From Spongilla lacustris (Eukaryota > Porifera > Demospongiae > Spongillida > Spongillidae), in assembly GCA_949361645.1 (NCBI GenBank), contig OX442415.1:8146254-8210253 (forward strand): a stretch of DNA of 64,000 nt, written 5' to 3'. Shown here piece by piece: positions 44,836-56,956 of this stretch. Numbering within the stretch: position 1 is the stretch's first letter; each line of letters opens with the position of its first letter. The notes below the pieces were generated by a model. The model saw only the letters and a program-made list of their open reading frames with translations. It was not told the DNA's origin and made no database searches. The position numbers were made by a program, and so were the translations under genes.

Positions 44836-46049
44836 TATAATACGTTCTACTATATATGGTTTACAAGTGTAGAATATACATCTTGCAAAATATATATACT
44901 ATGTCAATTCCACATGAGCAGCAAACCTTCATTTCCAGAGTAGGCCTATTTACTAACTTAACTTCTCTGCAAGGTGCACGTAAATTTAACCAACGTGCTA
45001 TACGATGGGCAGATAACTCATAAAGCAAGTTACCAAAAACTAAAGAATGATGGATGAATCTGAAGAATAACGAATTGATGGTCATCAATTGTCATGCTCG
45101 TGGACTATTTAATTGGTGATTTAGTGTTTGTGGCCAATGAAAATAATATTCTTCAATGCTAAATGATATTGTGCTCAAGTATGCATGGTAGTCAGTTTTT
45201 TGTTCACAATTTGAAAATGTACATGTGATGAATTTTAGTTAAAAAAAACCACCTAAAAGTCTTAAACAAAGTCAGAACCACTAATATGCATTGTTTGAAA
45301 TTTATATCTTACGGAGTGGCAAGGTTATGCTTTATTAATATTGTTCCTCAACCGTCACCGTTTTTATTGCCATTACGCATTGACCGCTGTATACTATAAA
45401 AGTTCAGTGTCACATTGGCGCTACATATCTCCGGTATTAAATACGCTATGGTGACGCATAAAGTGCTATTAAACGCAGCTTTTTTTGATCTTTCTAACGA
45501 TAATAATATTCTAATCTTTTGAGCATTTAAAAAAAAATCCGCAGTGCCTATAAAAGGTTTCGTATTTTCAGAGAATTCCCCCCCCCCCAAATGCACACTA
45601 GGCTTTGATGAGGATGATGTCTATACGTGTGTGTTCCAGGTTATCTCCAGAAGTGATGAAGCAGACCATTGATAAATTTTGACTAACCCATACAGATACA
45701 TGCAAACACATGCATTGGCAGACACATATATACAAACATATCTTCATGCCCCCATAGATATACTATCTATCTATGATGCCCCACACTCACATGTAAGCAT
45801 CACTCACATACCACACTTCAGTGATTCAGAGTCATTTTTGAAATATCGCCCACACTTCCCAGTGGAAGTCCAAATGTGGCAATGCATTCATAATTTGTGT
45901 ACGTGGTCGTGTTATAAACTTACTGATAAATGTATGGATTCCGGGCTATAAAAATTCGACAATGTAACACAATTCTGCATCTGATCAGAATCGGTGAGAT
46001 GGAAGGTAAGCTCTATTATAAAGTATGCATGCTACATGTAGGGTATATC

Positions 46050-46240
46050 AGTAGTATACTACTCATATGGTACAAGCTGTGCAATGCACGGATCGTGCGA
46101 AGTCACTGGAGTGTCGCGACCAACTGGTCCTTCCGAAGCTGCAGAGGAGTGTCGAGACGTGCTCCACCAGCTCGCAGATGCCAGTACAGGAACGCTCAAG
46201 TGTCTTGAAACATTCCCACAAGGTGCACGGTGCATGTATA
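46050..46240 (+). other. Cysteine-rich exon-like stretch
   Basis: The frame reads SYGTSCAMHGSCEV, then AEECRDVLHQLADASTGTLK and CLETFPQGARC. Four to six cysteines and an in-frame 3-base difference from the copy at 20240-20430 suggest coding constraint. Upstream and downstream splice sites are unclear. It could be an exon of a small secreted protein upstream of the receptor. Confidence 0.3.
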
Positions 46241-46569
46241 TATACTATACATCAAATGTATAAATGTCCCCAAAACTATAGCCGCTCCGGTCCGCTGCAG
46301 AGTGGCGGACTGGTGAATAATAATATAGGGGCATTTGCTCTGACCAGGCAAATGGATATACACGTAGGGTTGGGTTGGAAAAGAAATGGAATATACATAC
46401 ATATACTTATATTTGTTTTTACATCCGCTGCAAAATATAATAAAATAGGTACATGTATAACTGATGAAACAACAAAAAAAATAGGGCTAGAAATGATCGG
46501 GCCAGTGGAGTCTATATTGAGAAGGTACACGGGTTTCCTTTTACCTGCAGGTAGTTGCGTGGGAAGATT

Positions 46570-46860
46570 GGGAACGTAACGAGACACGCATATGCATACA
46601 GTCAGTAGGGGAATTGGTTCAAGGGGGTGTATATAAGTATTAAAAATCCGCTGTACACGGACTTATGCGAACGCTTCTGACAAGAGATCTAGAGTAACGG
46701 TGTCTAATGGCCGCCCTTGGTTAAAGAAATATTTCACTGAATTGCCAGAAGCACAATTTTATAGTTGGGCCTTCGCAAGGCTCCCGCCATAACTCAGTAA
46801 CGTGAAGCCAAGATAAAGTCTAACAAGGAGGGCAACTGAGCTTGAAGCAAGGTGGAGGGA
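46570..46860. other. Unmatched block within the duplication
   Basis: No counterpart near 20.7 kb and no coding content seen. Confidence 0.4.
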
Positions 46861-47292
46861 CAATTTTTCATGTGCATGAGAGAAATGTACAAGAGAGGGT
46901 GGAGGAACATAGTCTATAAGTCACTTTTTGACTGAAGCTAATTTTGTGTATGAAAACTGTTTGGAGCCGTCTGCCCCCGCGGTATTGCATGCATTGCAAT
47001 TATATTACGTAGTTATTGTATACTAATTTTATCACGGTCAGATTACATGTAAGTCTGATCATACACCCACACGCTGGGAACAACCATTTGTACCATGCAT
47101 CTGTACACACTGTGTACATAGCTCAGTAATTAAACTAATTTTGTGTATGAAAACAAATTCGAGTCGTCCGTGCAGTACCATAGATAGTTTGGTAATATAA
47201 ATACCCTTCACCATAAATTAAAACCTTCATGCACGGATGCACCTTCAGACTCACTGCCTCTAGTTACGAAAGCCAGACGGACGTACTATGGT

Positions 47293-47333
47293 GTGGACTG
47301 GGGACTAGCACTACGTACTAGTCCCCAGTCCAC
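47293..47333. repeat. Conserved hairpin upstream of GPCR
   Basis: GTGGACTGGGGACTAG pairs perfectly with CTAGTCCCCAGTCCAC around a 9-base loop. The stem is kept in the pseudogene copy while the loop differs. Confidence 0.85.
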
Positions 47334-47545
47334 GTCCACGTCGTAGAATGTCGCTATACACATGTACACTGTATGTTTCACCGATTGCGATCTCATGCCT
47401 GTACGTGAAGGTCGGGCTACGCCCAATCATTATAATCGTAGGTTCAAAATGTGGTTTGTCGGCGTACAAATTAACTTGAGAGACCATGACAAACGACTCT
47501 ATATGTGCTAGCTTAAAAGCGTTATACACTCGTTCGCCTATACTA

Positions 47546-47553
47546 TATATAAA
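47546..47553 (+). promoter_or_regulatory. TATA box of the receptor gene
   Basis: TATATAAA, about 190 bp before the ATG, leaves a plausible 5' UTR of about 160 bp. Conserved at 21445. Confidence 0.5.
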
Positions 47554-47735
47554 TGAATATACGTCCCAACAGCAGATTGAGGCATCTCCTCAGTCCGCAA
47601 TAATCTGAATACCTGTAAAGTCTACAAGTATAATTATAAATAATATCACATATGGATATTGCATGCGTAGCGACATGCGTGCACGTGCTCGTGGGAGGAG
47701 TGGTGATTACAGTCTGAGGGACAACCGACATTGTC

Positions 47736-48686
47736 ATGGAGCCTGTGAACTGTTCCACGGTTGAAAACGCTAAGACGATCTTTGCAGTGTACGTAGCGAC
47801 CTCGGCGATGGGCAGCCTATTATACGCCGCTGCCATTTTCGTTATCACCAAGACAAGGATTTACAAGCAACTCGTCCATCGGCTGACGCTCTATCTGTCC
47901 ATAGGCGGTATGTTTCGTGCTGCGGCGCATATCTTTCACGTGCTGCCAGTTGATATTGAGCAAGCTGGCTCAAGCTTTGCTGCGTTGAGAAAGGGAGGCG
48001 GCTGGTCTGGTGTCTGCGTCTTTGGCGCCGCTATTACCCAGTACGCGGGATTTGTCCAGACTTTGACGGTGCTGTGGATATGCGGCTATATATTTATGAT
48101 AGCTGTGTTCTCAAAGCGTCTGGGCGAGAAAAGGCACGAAATATTTGGAATCGTGACTATTATACTCGGTCCCGTTCTTTTCTCCTGGGAGCCTTTCGTC
48201 ACGGATTCATACGGATTTGACAGCGTTGCATGCGGAATAAGAGAAAAGGACTGCCAAGGAGACCATAGCCCCGCCCTAGGGTACAAGATTGGTCTTAACG
48301 TCGTACCGCAATTGCTGATGACGCTAATCGGGTTGGCCCTTTTAATGATCTCCGTTGTTGTATTGGCCGCTAGAGCCAGGCGATTGGATCAAGGTGCGCA
48401 TATCTTGTCAATGTATGCAATAAAGAAAATTTGGCTTTCGGCGATATATCCTTTCTTCTATTCCCTTATCTACGTGGGTAGAATGTTGGGACTTGCTGCG
48501 AACGTGGACACAACTAAATCGGACGTCATAACCCTGTCCCTTCTGGAAGTCGCCTCTGCAACCGTCCCTTTCTCGCTTCTCTTGCAGCGTGAGGTCAGGC
48601 AGAGCCTCTGCGCATGCGTTCATGGAGGAAGGGGCGAAAAGGAGAAGTTAACATTAAGTACTACTATCAACCCTCACGGCGATTGA
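47736..48686 (+). CDS. Seven-transmembrane receptor, single exon
   Basis: A 316-residue protein with seven hydrophobic helices (about 14-38, 47-70, 94-125, 136-154, 182-211, 230-254, 262-284), an N-terminal NCST glycosylation site at residue 5, and a cytoplasmic tail with a CACVH cluster that could be palmitoylated. Cysteines at the top of helix 3 (94) and in extracellular loop 2 (166, 173) fit a GPCR disulfide. There is no DRY or NPxxY, so it is not a classical rhodopsin-type receptor. Helix layout and small size recall cAMP-receptor-like or other orphan non-rhodopsin GPCRs. Ligand unknown. The start is supported by conservation in the duplicate at 21642. It is intact and probably functional. 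Confidence 0.8.
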   Translation: MEPVNCSTVENAKTIFAVYVATSAMGSLLYAAAIFVITKTRIYKQLVHRLTLYLSIGGMFRAAAHIFHVLPVDIEQAGSSFAALRKGGGWSGVCVFGAAITQYAGFVQTLTVLWICGYIFMIAVFSKRLGEKRHEIFGIVTIILGPVLFSWEPFVTDSYGFDSVACGIREKDCQGDHSPALGYKIGLNVVPQLLMTLIGLALLMISVVVLAARARRLDQGAHILSMYAIKKIWLSAIYPFFYSLIYVGRMLGLAANVDTTKSDVITLSLLEVASATVPFSLLLQREVRQSLCACVHGGRGEKEKLTLSTTINPHGD

Positions 48687-48689
48687 ATT

Positions 48690-49430
48690 AATTAGTTTCA
48701 TTTATTATATACAGTAGTACTGTGTGAGCAGTGAAACTGAATTAAATTTAATTTCACCATCAAAGCTGATCAAATCTTAATTCCATATCACGGTAGGTAC
48801 CGGCATATTTCACGTACGAGTACCGAAATATTGGTGATCCAATATTAAGTAAAAATTGTGACGCGGGTTGCAAATTGTTCAGGTGCATTAAATTCGAGTA
48901 AAAGCTGGTTTGTGTTCGTTTGATGGCTGTCGTGGACTGTTTCTGGATTTATCGGTATGTCGATACATTGTCTATGCTATGACACAGCTCTGGTTTATTT
49001 GAAACGTTTTGTTCAAAATTTCTGGCGCGTAGAAAAAATATGTACCCTTTAGGTTTGGTAGAACTTTTTTGTCTTTAGAGGTACCGGGAAACCGATCAGA
49101 TTTAGGTACTCCCCAGGTCTTAATCTATATGGATTTCAAATTTCACGAACTTTGGTTGATGCCCAAAGCGTCATCCAACAGCCTATGTGTTTAAATATGG
49201 CACGTGCTATTCATGAAGCCAACTGACGTCAAACGTTATTAGGTGGTTAAGCACTGCCCATAAAACATAGTTTTGCAACTTTTTAAGAACATTTCTTACC
49301 TTTGAGTACCGTATTGCAATAACAAAGTTTAACTCTAAATAAAGACTACCATTATTTTCGAGGTACCGTAAAAAGAAGCATTTCTAAACGCAGTTTTGCT
49401 ATAAATCTACATACTATGAAAATACCTTAA
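48690..49430. other. No gene seen downstream of the receptor
   Basis: AT-rich, with GGTACCG-containing short repeats (48790, 49080, 49361), and no credible frames. Confidence 0.5.
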
Positions 49431-49629
49431 TTTTTGGGCGATGCCCAAGGCATACCCCAGATTTTCTCAGGTAGTGACTCGTCCCCAGATATCATATTGT
49501 ACATTGCCGCGAAAATGGAACTAACGCATGACTGTGCAACTTTCCAGTGTGCTTACAGCCCTACATGTAACCCTTTTAAGATGTTAGCATGCTGCAACGA
49601 TCTGTTAGTGTGTCTTTTTCCAAATTAGG

Positions 49630-50945
49630 ATGAAGACTGCAGAAGATTTTAAGAAGTTGATTGAAGGTTTTAGTGGTGATATCAGTGCAGACAATGCACT
49701 ACAGGTTTCAGCAATAAGAAATGGCTTGGTAGTGCACATATATACAAACATAATGCAGCAAAGCATTTTTAAAACTGCCAAAATGGTGGCTTTTATTCAT
49801 GAAGGAGTATGTGGGAATATTAATGAAGCTCATGGTGAGAATAAAAATTATGAAGAGCATCTTGAAAGCGTTTGGGAAGATATTGTTAATCTATTAGAGG
49901 ATGAGTTTTCACTTCCTATTCAAACCACTGCTATACCATCTGTGTACTTATACTTGTCAAACCTCTTTGAAATTAAGAACTCCTTGCAAGAAATGTGGAA
50001 TAAAGAGACAAAAACTAAGAGAATTACTCATTTCAAAGCGGATGCTCAGTCGCAAGTATCAAACTGTTATAAGTAAGCAACATGACAATCGTAAACTTAG
50101 ACAAGCTTTGCCGGAGCAGATTGAAAGAAATTTGCATGCACATTTTAAAAAGGAGATAAATCAAAAAGATGCCACTTTGAAGCGGTTGGCAAATGAAAAC
50201 TTATTATTAAAAAACACAGGTAATTTGCATAAAATAGCTTCATTAAAACATTCTTAGGTGAAAATGAGGTCTGCTCATAGGAAACGTGAAAAGTAAAGAG
50301 TGTGCTCTGAAGAGAAGTAATGCCATTATAAGTAAGAAGGTCCGCAATCTTGAGTTGGAAAATGAAGCATTAAGGGCTAATGTGGATTAGAACCACAATT
50401 TAGCACAATGCATCAGTACTAGACAAGACAAAAAAACTTACAGTACAGCATGTCGTAAAACAATATTCTTGCCTTCAGTATCAGGTGCCTGTATCAAGTG
50501 TATGTAATGTTATACATGTATAAGCCGTTCTTGAGCACCTTGGAAATGTAACTGTAGATTGCCTTCCTGATCCTCAAACAGTTAGTTACTTTGCCTATGA
50601 ATTAGGCATATTAAAAGCTGGTGAAATATTGTATGATAATGATAATGTAACCCTTTCATGGGATTCAATATCTGTGGAGGGACGTCATATTAATGAAGTT
50701 CATATCAGCATTGCAACAGTTACTCCCACTTCCTATGTGCTACAATTAGGTATGATTATGCTTCCACGACCCCATATTCAGACCTGTTTTAATGTTATTG
50801 TAAGTTCATACTGCTACTTATTGGAAACGAGGAAGCAGTCAAGAAGATGGAGATGATGTTTCAATGACGCTATATGAATTCTTAGTTGACTATATCACAG
50901 ATGACTTGTACATTAGTGAAATTGATGTATAACACTATTCTATAC
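49630..50945 (+). pseudogene. Transposase-like pseudogene (same family as in the palindrome)
   Basis: The first frame (49630-50076) reads MKTAEDFKKLIEGFSGDISA and more. A frameshift near 50040 leads to a Lys/Leu-rich coiled-coil segment (RKLRQALPEQIERN, LKRLANENLLLK), then LELENEALRAN. After stops, the core resumes with DPQTVSYFAYELGI and NVTLSWDSISVEGRHINEVH near 50600-50710. The last motif is shared with 256-786 and 17759-18289. The layout (coiled-coil head then a core with a W-D motif) suggests a DNA transposase with a first catalytic Asp in SWDS. Several stops make it dead. Superfamily not assigned. Confidence 0.6.
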
Positions 50946-51283
50946 TTCTTATGTGTGTGCAAGACTTGTAAAAAAAATTTGGTGTGATTATATTATAGAT
51001 TGTAGTTGCTATAGCGAAGAGAACAAAAACCGTCACAATTTTTTATGCGCTACCGCATGGATTGCCATAGCCGCAAAATCCGATGTTTGGATCGCTATAA
51101 CTTTTTCACTGCTTATGCAAATGCCACGTTTCACATATCATTTTAATTCATTTAATCTGCTCTTTAAGGCAGTACCAAACTTGGTGCAAAATATTGCGTT
51201 TGAAAAAAATTTACCCGTACCTAATCACGGCGATGGTATAATTAAGTTGCTGCTTGTGGCATCAAATTTAGTGGTTTCATGAT

Positions 51284-51305
51284 GGGGGGGGGGGGGGGGG
51301 GGGGG
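51284..51305. repeat. Poly-G run
   Basis: Twenty-two consecutive G. Confidence 0.9.
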
Positions 51306-52270
51306 AAACAGTTTTTCAATACCATTTTTAAAAATTTAAAACTGATTGAATTTGTTATTCGTGAATTTTAGTATCAAACTTTCAGACAGTTTGTCAGTGC
51401 ACGTGCTCAGTAAGCCTTAAAGTCAACATGAAGTTATGCAATCATTAATGTGCATATGGTGTGAGCATGATATGATGCTTTGTGATGCTTTGCATGTGAT
51501 TGCTGGAGCAAGTAATAAGATGACGTGCACTACATACATGATTCTTTACCGAGAAACCTGGCTATTTCATGGTGCAAGCATAAGTACCGCTATACTACAT
51601 TTTTTGAGCTTTAAATACCACTGGCCCGGGTGGAAAATTTCAATATGGGCAGTTGCATTCAGGCAATTAGCGTATTCTCTGCACAAGTGACAGCAATATA
51701 AAAATGCTGATTATTTATGTTACTGATATGTCATCTTTGGGTTTGAAACCATCAGAGGATGTTACCCTATGCAAGGTAAGGCATATAATACATGACATGA
51801 TCTACAAGGAAATCACTAGCAATATCAATACAGCCATATCTGTACGATGATAGCTCTGCTGCAGCACTAACATCTCAGTGATGACCTTCAACTGGATGCA
51901 CAGTGTTTAAATTATGCAGGGAATGGTACATATTTGGGATTCTTAACAGTTCCCACACAACCGTTTTGAATTCAAGTTGTGGGGGTAGACTTCAGTGGAC
52001 TATTATAGTGTTGACTGCAAAAACAGTGCAGTGCTTTACATTGTTGATGCAAGTGTATATGAACTTATATCATATTTTGTGACCTGTTGCTGGATTGATT
52101 TGGGACTTGCATAAAAAGGACTGATGAAAATATCTATGTGGTTTTATCAACTGATTCAGCATTTCGTTTCTTTTCATTGGAACTATGCCAATGCTGACTT
52201 CCATTATAATTGAACATTATCCTTGGTTTGTCTAATCAGATTTAAAAGCAAATTTAGTTACACTTCAAAT
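51306..52270. other. No gene recognised
   Basis: Contains an 84-codon plus frame (51436-51690) without recognisable motifs. May be the tail of the transposase-family element. Confidence 0.4.
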
Positions 52271-52703
52271 GGACCTTTTGCCTTCTGACGTCACAAATTA
52301 ATTGGTTGTGTTTGACACAACATAAGTCATTATAGGAACTTCACGAAGAAACACAGCAAGTACTAAATTAATGGTAAATGAATGCCTGACTATATTCCAA
52401 AATGAAGTACCTTCGCCAGTTACGGTGCAAATGTTACAGCGCTCACAAGTTACCGGAAGTTGCCCCCCCAAAAATCGAAAAACGCGATTTCGCGTGTCTC
52501 ATTAGCAACTTCCGCAATGTTTCGCTGCATACAAATCCCTTACAGAGCTCCATCGTGAAATACAACAATAATGAAACGTGTGGTAATTTACTTCTCAATA
52601 AAAATTTAAAAGGAAAAGCATGTAGGAGCTATGATGGTGAAGTTATACCATTTTTAAAGTTGCCCCCTCAAAATTCATGCGTGACGTCAAAGGCAAAAGG
52701 TCC
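52271..52703. mobile_element. 433-bp MITE with GGACCTTTTGCCTT ends
   Basis: Inverted ends GGACCTTTTGCCTTCTGACG (then TCAC) and GTGACGTCAAAGGCAAAAGG (then TCC) differ by one base. AT flanks both sides. The inside contains a repeated AAGTTGCCCCC motif. The same family occurs inverted at 63240-63493. The 120-codon frame across it (52402-52764) is not considered real. Confidence 0.85.
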
Positions 52704-53151
52704 ATTAATGGCTATGTTTTATAAACCAACTCGCAATCATGTTTACCGTATCAGCAGGAAGTGATCAGTATACATTAGTATCAAATTCCAGAAAAAAATG
52801 GGAGCCATGCATATTAGGTCAAAATGTCAATGTGATCTATTGACATAGACGTCATACCTAACATCTCATTACAACATTATTAAATTTCGACGGTACATCA
52901 ACCTGTAAGTGCCACTTTATAAATTACGTTATGATACATTGCTTTCCACTGGGTAAGGACATAGTGTTGAATTTTTCACAATTGCTAAGTTATAATAGGA
53001 ACACAATAAGTGGGATTGTGTCTTGCAGCCAGCTCCACAAGAGACTTTCGATCTTCATGCATGTTGATGCCATCCCTATATTCTACACCTATTCAAACTA
53101 AATATGTATGCATGTTGTATGTTGATAGCATGTTTGATTGACCATTGGAAT

Positions 53152-53481
53152 TTAGAGTAACTTAACCATGCATATGACATCGCCATTTTGAAATTTGTAC
53201 CAATGATCATATTCAAAGTCAACATTTTGGCCTACTATGCTAACATGACAAGTTGGAGTAAATATAGCGGCTGAACCTGCTGCTGACATGTCTCTAGCAA
53301 AAAGATGTAAAGCAGCTAGCTGTACCTGAGATATACACGAGTATTTTGATAATGTCACTCTTGAGGCACTCAAGTCCTCATGTCTGATTAAGATAGAGAA
53401 TTTGTGAACAAGTTCAATGATGTACTGACGAATGAAGACAAGATGTAATGTAATAGTGACGTCGTGTATTGCGCAGAGCAT
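53152..53481 (-). CDS. Hypothetical 109-codon ORF
   Basis: Begins MLCAIHDVTITLHLVFIRQY and later reads QVQLAALHLFARDMSAAGSA and HWYKFQNGDVI. Composition is acceptable for coding, but there is no recognised family, duplicate or splice context. Could be chance. Confidence 0.2.
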   Translation of the reverse strand: MLCAIHDVTITLHLVFIRQYIIELVHKFSILIRHEDLSASRVTLSKYSCISQVQLAALHLFARDMSAAGSAAIFTPTCHVSIVGQNVDFEYDHWYKFQNGDVICMVKLL

Positions 53482-53499
53482 CCTACAAGTCTGACCCTT

Positions 53500-55050
53500 G
53501 CCCTCCAGAATTTATATTGGCGTATACATTTTTGTATATTGGCTTTCGTGTACATGTTTTCTGAGGCTGCATTGATTTTGGGACTCGAGGAACAAAGATA
53601 ACTGGGATGGTCCGATTGACTCTGTCCTTTTTGCCCTTACAAAGTAATTAGTCTTTCTGCAGAATTACTGCACAGAAATAGACCAACGTTAATGCCGCAA
53701 TGAGGTCAGGGATATTCCTGTTGGTCTATAGCTTCTTATGTATACATAGATATGCTGTTAGAGAAACCTGTAATGCATTTAGATGATTCAGTTGATTAAG
53801 TTGCAAATTGTTATAAGAAGAAGAATTTTTGGAAGGATATGAAGTGGTGGAAACTTATTTTATTAGAGCACTGGCACACGTGATTACTGGCTCCCTGGAA
53901 GATCATTATGAAATACTCCTATTGATTACATTGCGCATGCCCCTTCCAAGCTGTCATGCTACAACCCTCATGCTGTCAAAAGCGGAAAAAAGGAAACTAC
54001 GAATATCTGAACACAAATCAGTATAATTACTATTCAAATAGTGCAGCACAATTATATCAGTATACAAATCAATTTGAATGGACTGGACGTAATTATTAAT
54101 GCTTCATACCTTAAGTACACTCCCTTATTCGACAACACCTGCAAACATTCCTGGCATCTATTTGTTTCGAACCGCATACATGTACATGTAGTTGTCGCAC
54201 AATTCAAATAATTTTAATGACACTATGCGCAAGCATTAATAAGATTTGTTGTTGTTATTACATAGATTCCATACTATAGAGCTTTGGATTACAAAAACTC
54301 TTTAAGTACTATAAATGAATGTAGTTTAAGAAATTCCGCAACAGCTTGAAACTTCAATATTTACTGTACTGCATGCATGCACGTATCAAAACACCAGTGT
54401 TACACACATACCAGGTATAAGGATAGCAATATTTCAATGCACTTGCATTTCTTTCATAATAATTTCTTTTTTAAATTTTAAAATAACGTATTAATTATGC
54501 ACTAAGCAGTCATATCACTGTGGTAGCAGAGACTTTTATCAGCAGCACTCTGGAATCAGAAATAAAGAGATCAATGTTACACAACTGTGTATGTTTTACA
54601 CACCAGAGGTATAGGTAATAATAATATCCATCGATAATCCATTCAATTTAAACCTTGAGCACTTTTAAATCGACGTTTGTGCCTTTTAACTACTCATGCA
54701 GAATTTTAAATGCTCGTTCATAACACTAATTGATACCATATTCCTGACTATCCCTCTGTTAATGGATTTTTTTTGCATAATTACATGTCTATAATCTAGT
54801 AATGATGACTTTGGATCAGCCTCCGCATGCATGCCAAATCCAATTTGCCTTTTCAGTATAATGTTTGATGCATGTACCGCGCCACGTCTGCTTTTAGATT
54901 TAGTACCACAAAGCTTGGTAATATCAGGGTATAGAAACAATAATTAGGCAAGTGCAAATTCTTATGCTTGTACTGCTTTGTCCATACAATATTTGGGACA
55001 GTGTCCAGCGCTTGTGGGGTTATAATTTTATGATGATAAAGTTTCACATA
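53500..55050. other. No gene seen
   Basis: AT-rich intergenic sequence. Short frames only (65, 84 and 78 codons), none with recognisable content. Confidence 0.5.
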
Positions 55051-55058
55051 TCTCCACT

Positions 55059-55407
55059 GTTGAAAATGCGTCAAATTCGGAGTGTGCATAGAGGAGTCCT
55101 GTAGCTATTGATTTGTTCTGTTCGTTAGATTCTGTATCATCCTTTACGGAGATACAGTGGAGCAAACTATATGCACGTTTTCCCGCTTGATTCGCGCCAA
55201 TGATATAATCACCGCCTCCCCATACACTGAGCGGGACACGATTTGCCCAAATCATTGGCGCGATCTAATCAAGCAGGAAAATGTGCATGTAGTTTGCTCC
55301 ACTGTATATCTCCGTAACGGATTATACAGAAACCAACGGAAAAAACAAATCAATAGCTACAGGACACGTCTACCGAGCGCTTCTACGTACAATCCGGTGT
55401 TTTCAAC
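55059..55407. mobile_element. 349-bp fold-back MITE, ACT target duplication
   Basis: Nearly the whole element folds: GTTGAAAA..GTCCTGTAGCTATTGATTTG..TTTACGGAGAT on the left is matched in inverted order on the right, closing with GTTTTCAAC. ACT occurs at both borders (55056-55058, 55408-55410). Small frames over it are not genes. Confidence 0.88.
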
Positions 55408-55652
55408 ACTCAGTCGTACGTGGGGAAATGAGGAATTCTAACCTGTTGTGTTAGCGATCTTTGAACTGACGCCATGGAAAATAAGTAGAGCTTCAAAAAG
55501 GATAAGAACATAGAGAGATGATGTGGAAACATTTGTACGAAACTTAATTGAAAGGAAAAGGTTGTACGGTTGCAAAGATATGTTGTTTAGCGGTGCAACA
55601 TGCAATTTTTATGGTGATAAAGTATTTATAACTCAACAAGCCCTGGACACTA

Positions 55653-55787
55653 GTTGATACTCGTTAATTAATTTGCATTTGTTAACCCTAATTTCAACTT
55701 ATTAAAAAAGTCTTGCTCTCTTCACGTGTTACGTAGCGATAGCGCTCTCTCGCGACTTGGCGTGATTGTCTGGAATCGGCTCGTACA
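55653..55787 (+). repeat. 5' LTR of BEL element 2
   Basis: Starts TAGTTGATACTCGTTAATTA and ends CTCGTACA. Shorter than its partner by about 11 bp. Confidence 0.88.
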
Positions 55788-55791
55788 TTAT

Positions 55792-55810
55792 TGGTCCTTC
55801 GAGCCGGGAA
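55792..55810 (+). promoter_or_regulatory. tRNA primer-binding site, BEL element 2
   Basis: TGGTCCTTCGAGCCGGGAA, four bases after the LTR end, identical to the site in element 1. Confidence 0.85.
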
Positions 55811-55906
55811 TCAACTTCCCAGCATCGCTCATTGGCTGTATTTCAGGCAACAAGCCGAATTATCTGTTTTTTCGTTTGCGCATTATCTTCGCCCCCACCT
55901 GTTTGC

Positions 55907-56905
55907 ATGGCAGAAGAAGTCGCTCTCGCGCTCGGACAACTTCGGAGAAGAAGAGGCGTTACTCGGAGTTCTATTACTCGATTGGTAAACCGGCTGAAAG
56001 AATTAGAAGCTACCGCGGATCAACCGGCAACTCCTGGGCACGCGCAACAGCTGCTCTCTAAATTGAATGTACTCGATTCGAGCTTTAAGGAGCTTCACAT
56101 GCAAATTATCGATAAACTAGAAGACGGCGATACTATGGAGCAAGAACAGATCGCTTTGGACAAGCACGACGATGACATCGCTGCAATGACTGCTCGTCTT
56201 TATCGCTTAATGGAGCCCACTGTCGACGCGTTCATTAAGGGAAACGGACGTGAACGCAGATCGATCTCGCTCAAAATATCACGTATAGAAAAGGGTCTCA
56301 AGGTCATGGAAGAACAGATGGCAGACCTCGTTGGAGATGCTGAAGACTTTGACCTATCCATTGTTCAGCAATGCCAGGAACAGCTCTCAGACTATAAAAA
56401 GGACCTTGCTGCACTCTATAGTGACATAATAGATCTTGAACCAAAAGACGATGACGAGTTATTTGCACACCACTCCAAAATAGAAACCGCATTGTTCGAT
56501 TGCTCTCAGAAAATCAAGAAGCTGATCAATAGTCAAACTGAATCTACTGCATCTGTTGCTAGTGGTACAGGAGTCAAACTACCCAAGATTGATGTTCCTA
56601 CCTTTGATGGCAATCTCCTACATTGGAGGCAATTTTGGGAACAATTTAGTATTTCAGTTCATGACCGCAAAAGCCTGACAAACTCTGAGAAACTCGTATA
56701 CCTACAGCACGCACTAAAAGGTGGATCTGCTAAGAACATGATTGAAGGATTATCCCAGTCTGGTGAACATTACTTGGAAGCAATTGAATGTCTTAAGTCA
56801 CGATATGATCGCCCACGCCTGCATTCATCAAACACATGTTCGGTTAATTCTGGAAGTACCATCCTTGAAGGAAGGAACTGGCAAAGAACTACGTCACCTC
56901 CATGA
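55907..56905 (+). pseudogene. BEL element 2 Gag (frameshifted)
   Basis: The likely start is the ATG at 55907 (MAEEVALALGQLRRRRG). The longer upstream frame from 55766 begins inside the LTR. A coiled-coil region precedes the DUF1759-type segment (FDGNLLHWRQFWEQFSISVH, about 56600-56815). A one-base shift near 56815 ends the frame at 56905. The continuation is in the frame 56742-56981. Confidence 0.8.
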
Positions 56906-56956
56906 CATTGTTACTCAACACCTCCGTGCATTAAAATCAGTCAGTCTGAGGCAAAA

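Larger units (their letters stand above)
45585..47970 (+). repeat. Segmental duplication, copy with intact GPCR
   Basis: Direct partner of 19815-21870, about 25.8 kb away. It covers the putative upstream region and first third of the receptor gene at 47736. Internal unmatched blocks (around 45737-45785 and 46400-46860) show insertion or replacement since duplication. Confidence 0.85.

Noticed and set aside
52402..52764. 120-codon ORF as a gene
   Set aside because: It lies across a MITE with clear inverted ends, whose second copy at 63.3 kb does not keep the frame.
55766..55906. Upstream start for BEL element 2 Gag
   Set aside because: It begins inside the LTR and crosses the primer-binding site; the ATG at 55907 is the sensible start.
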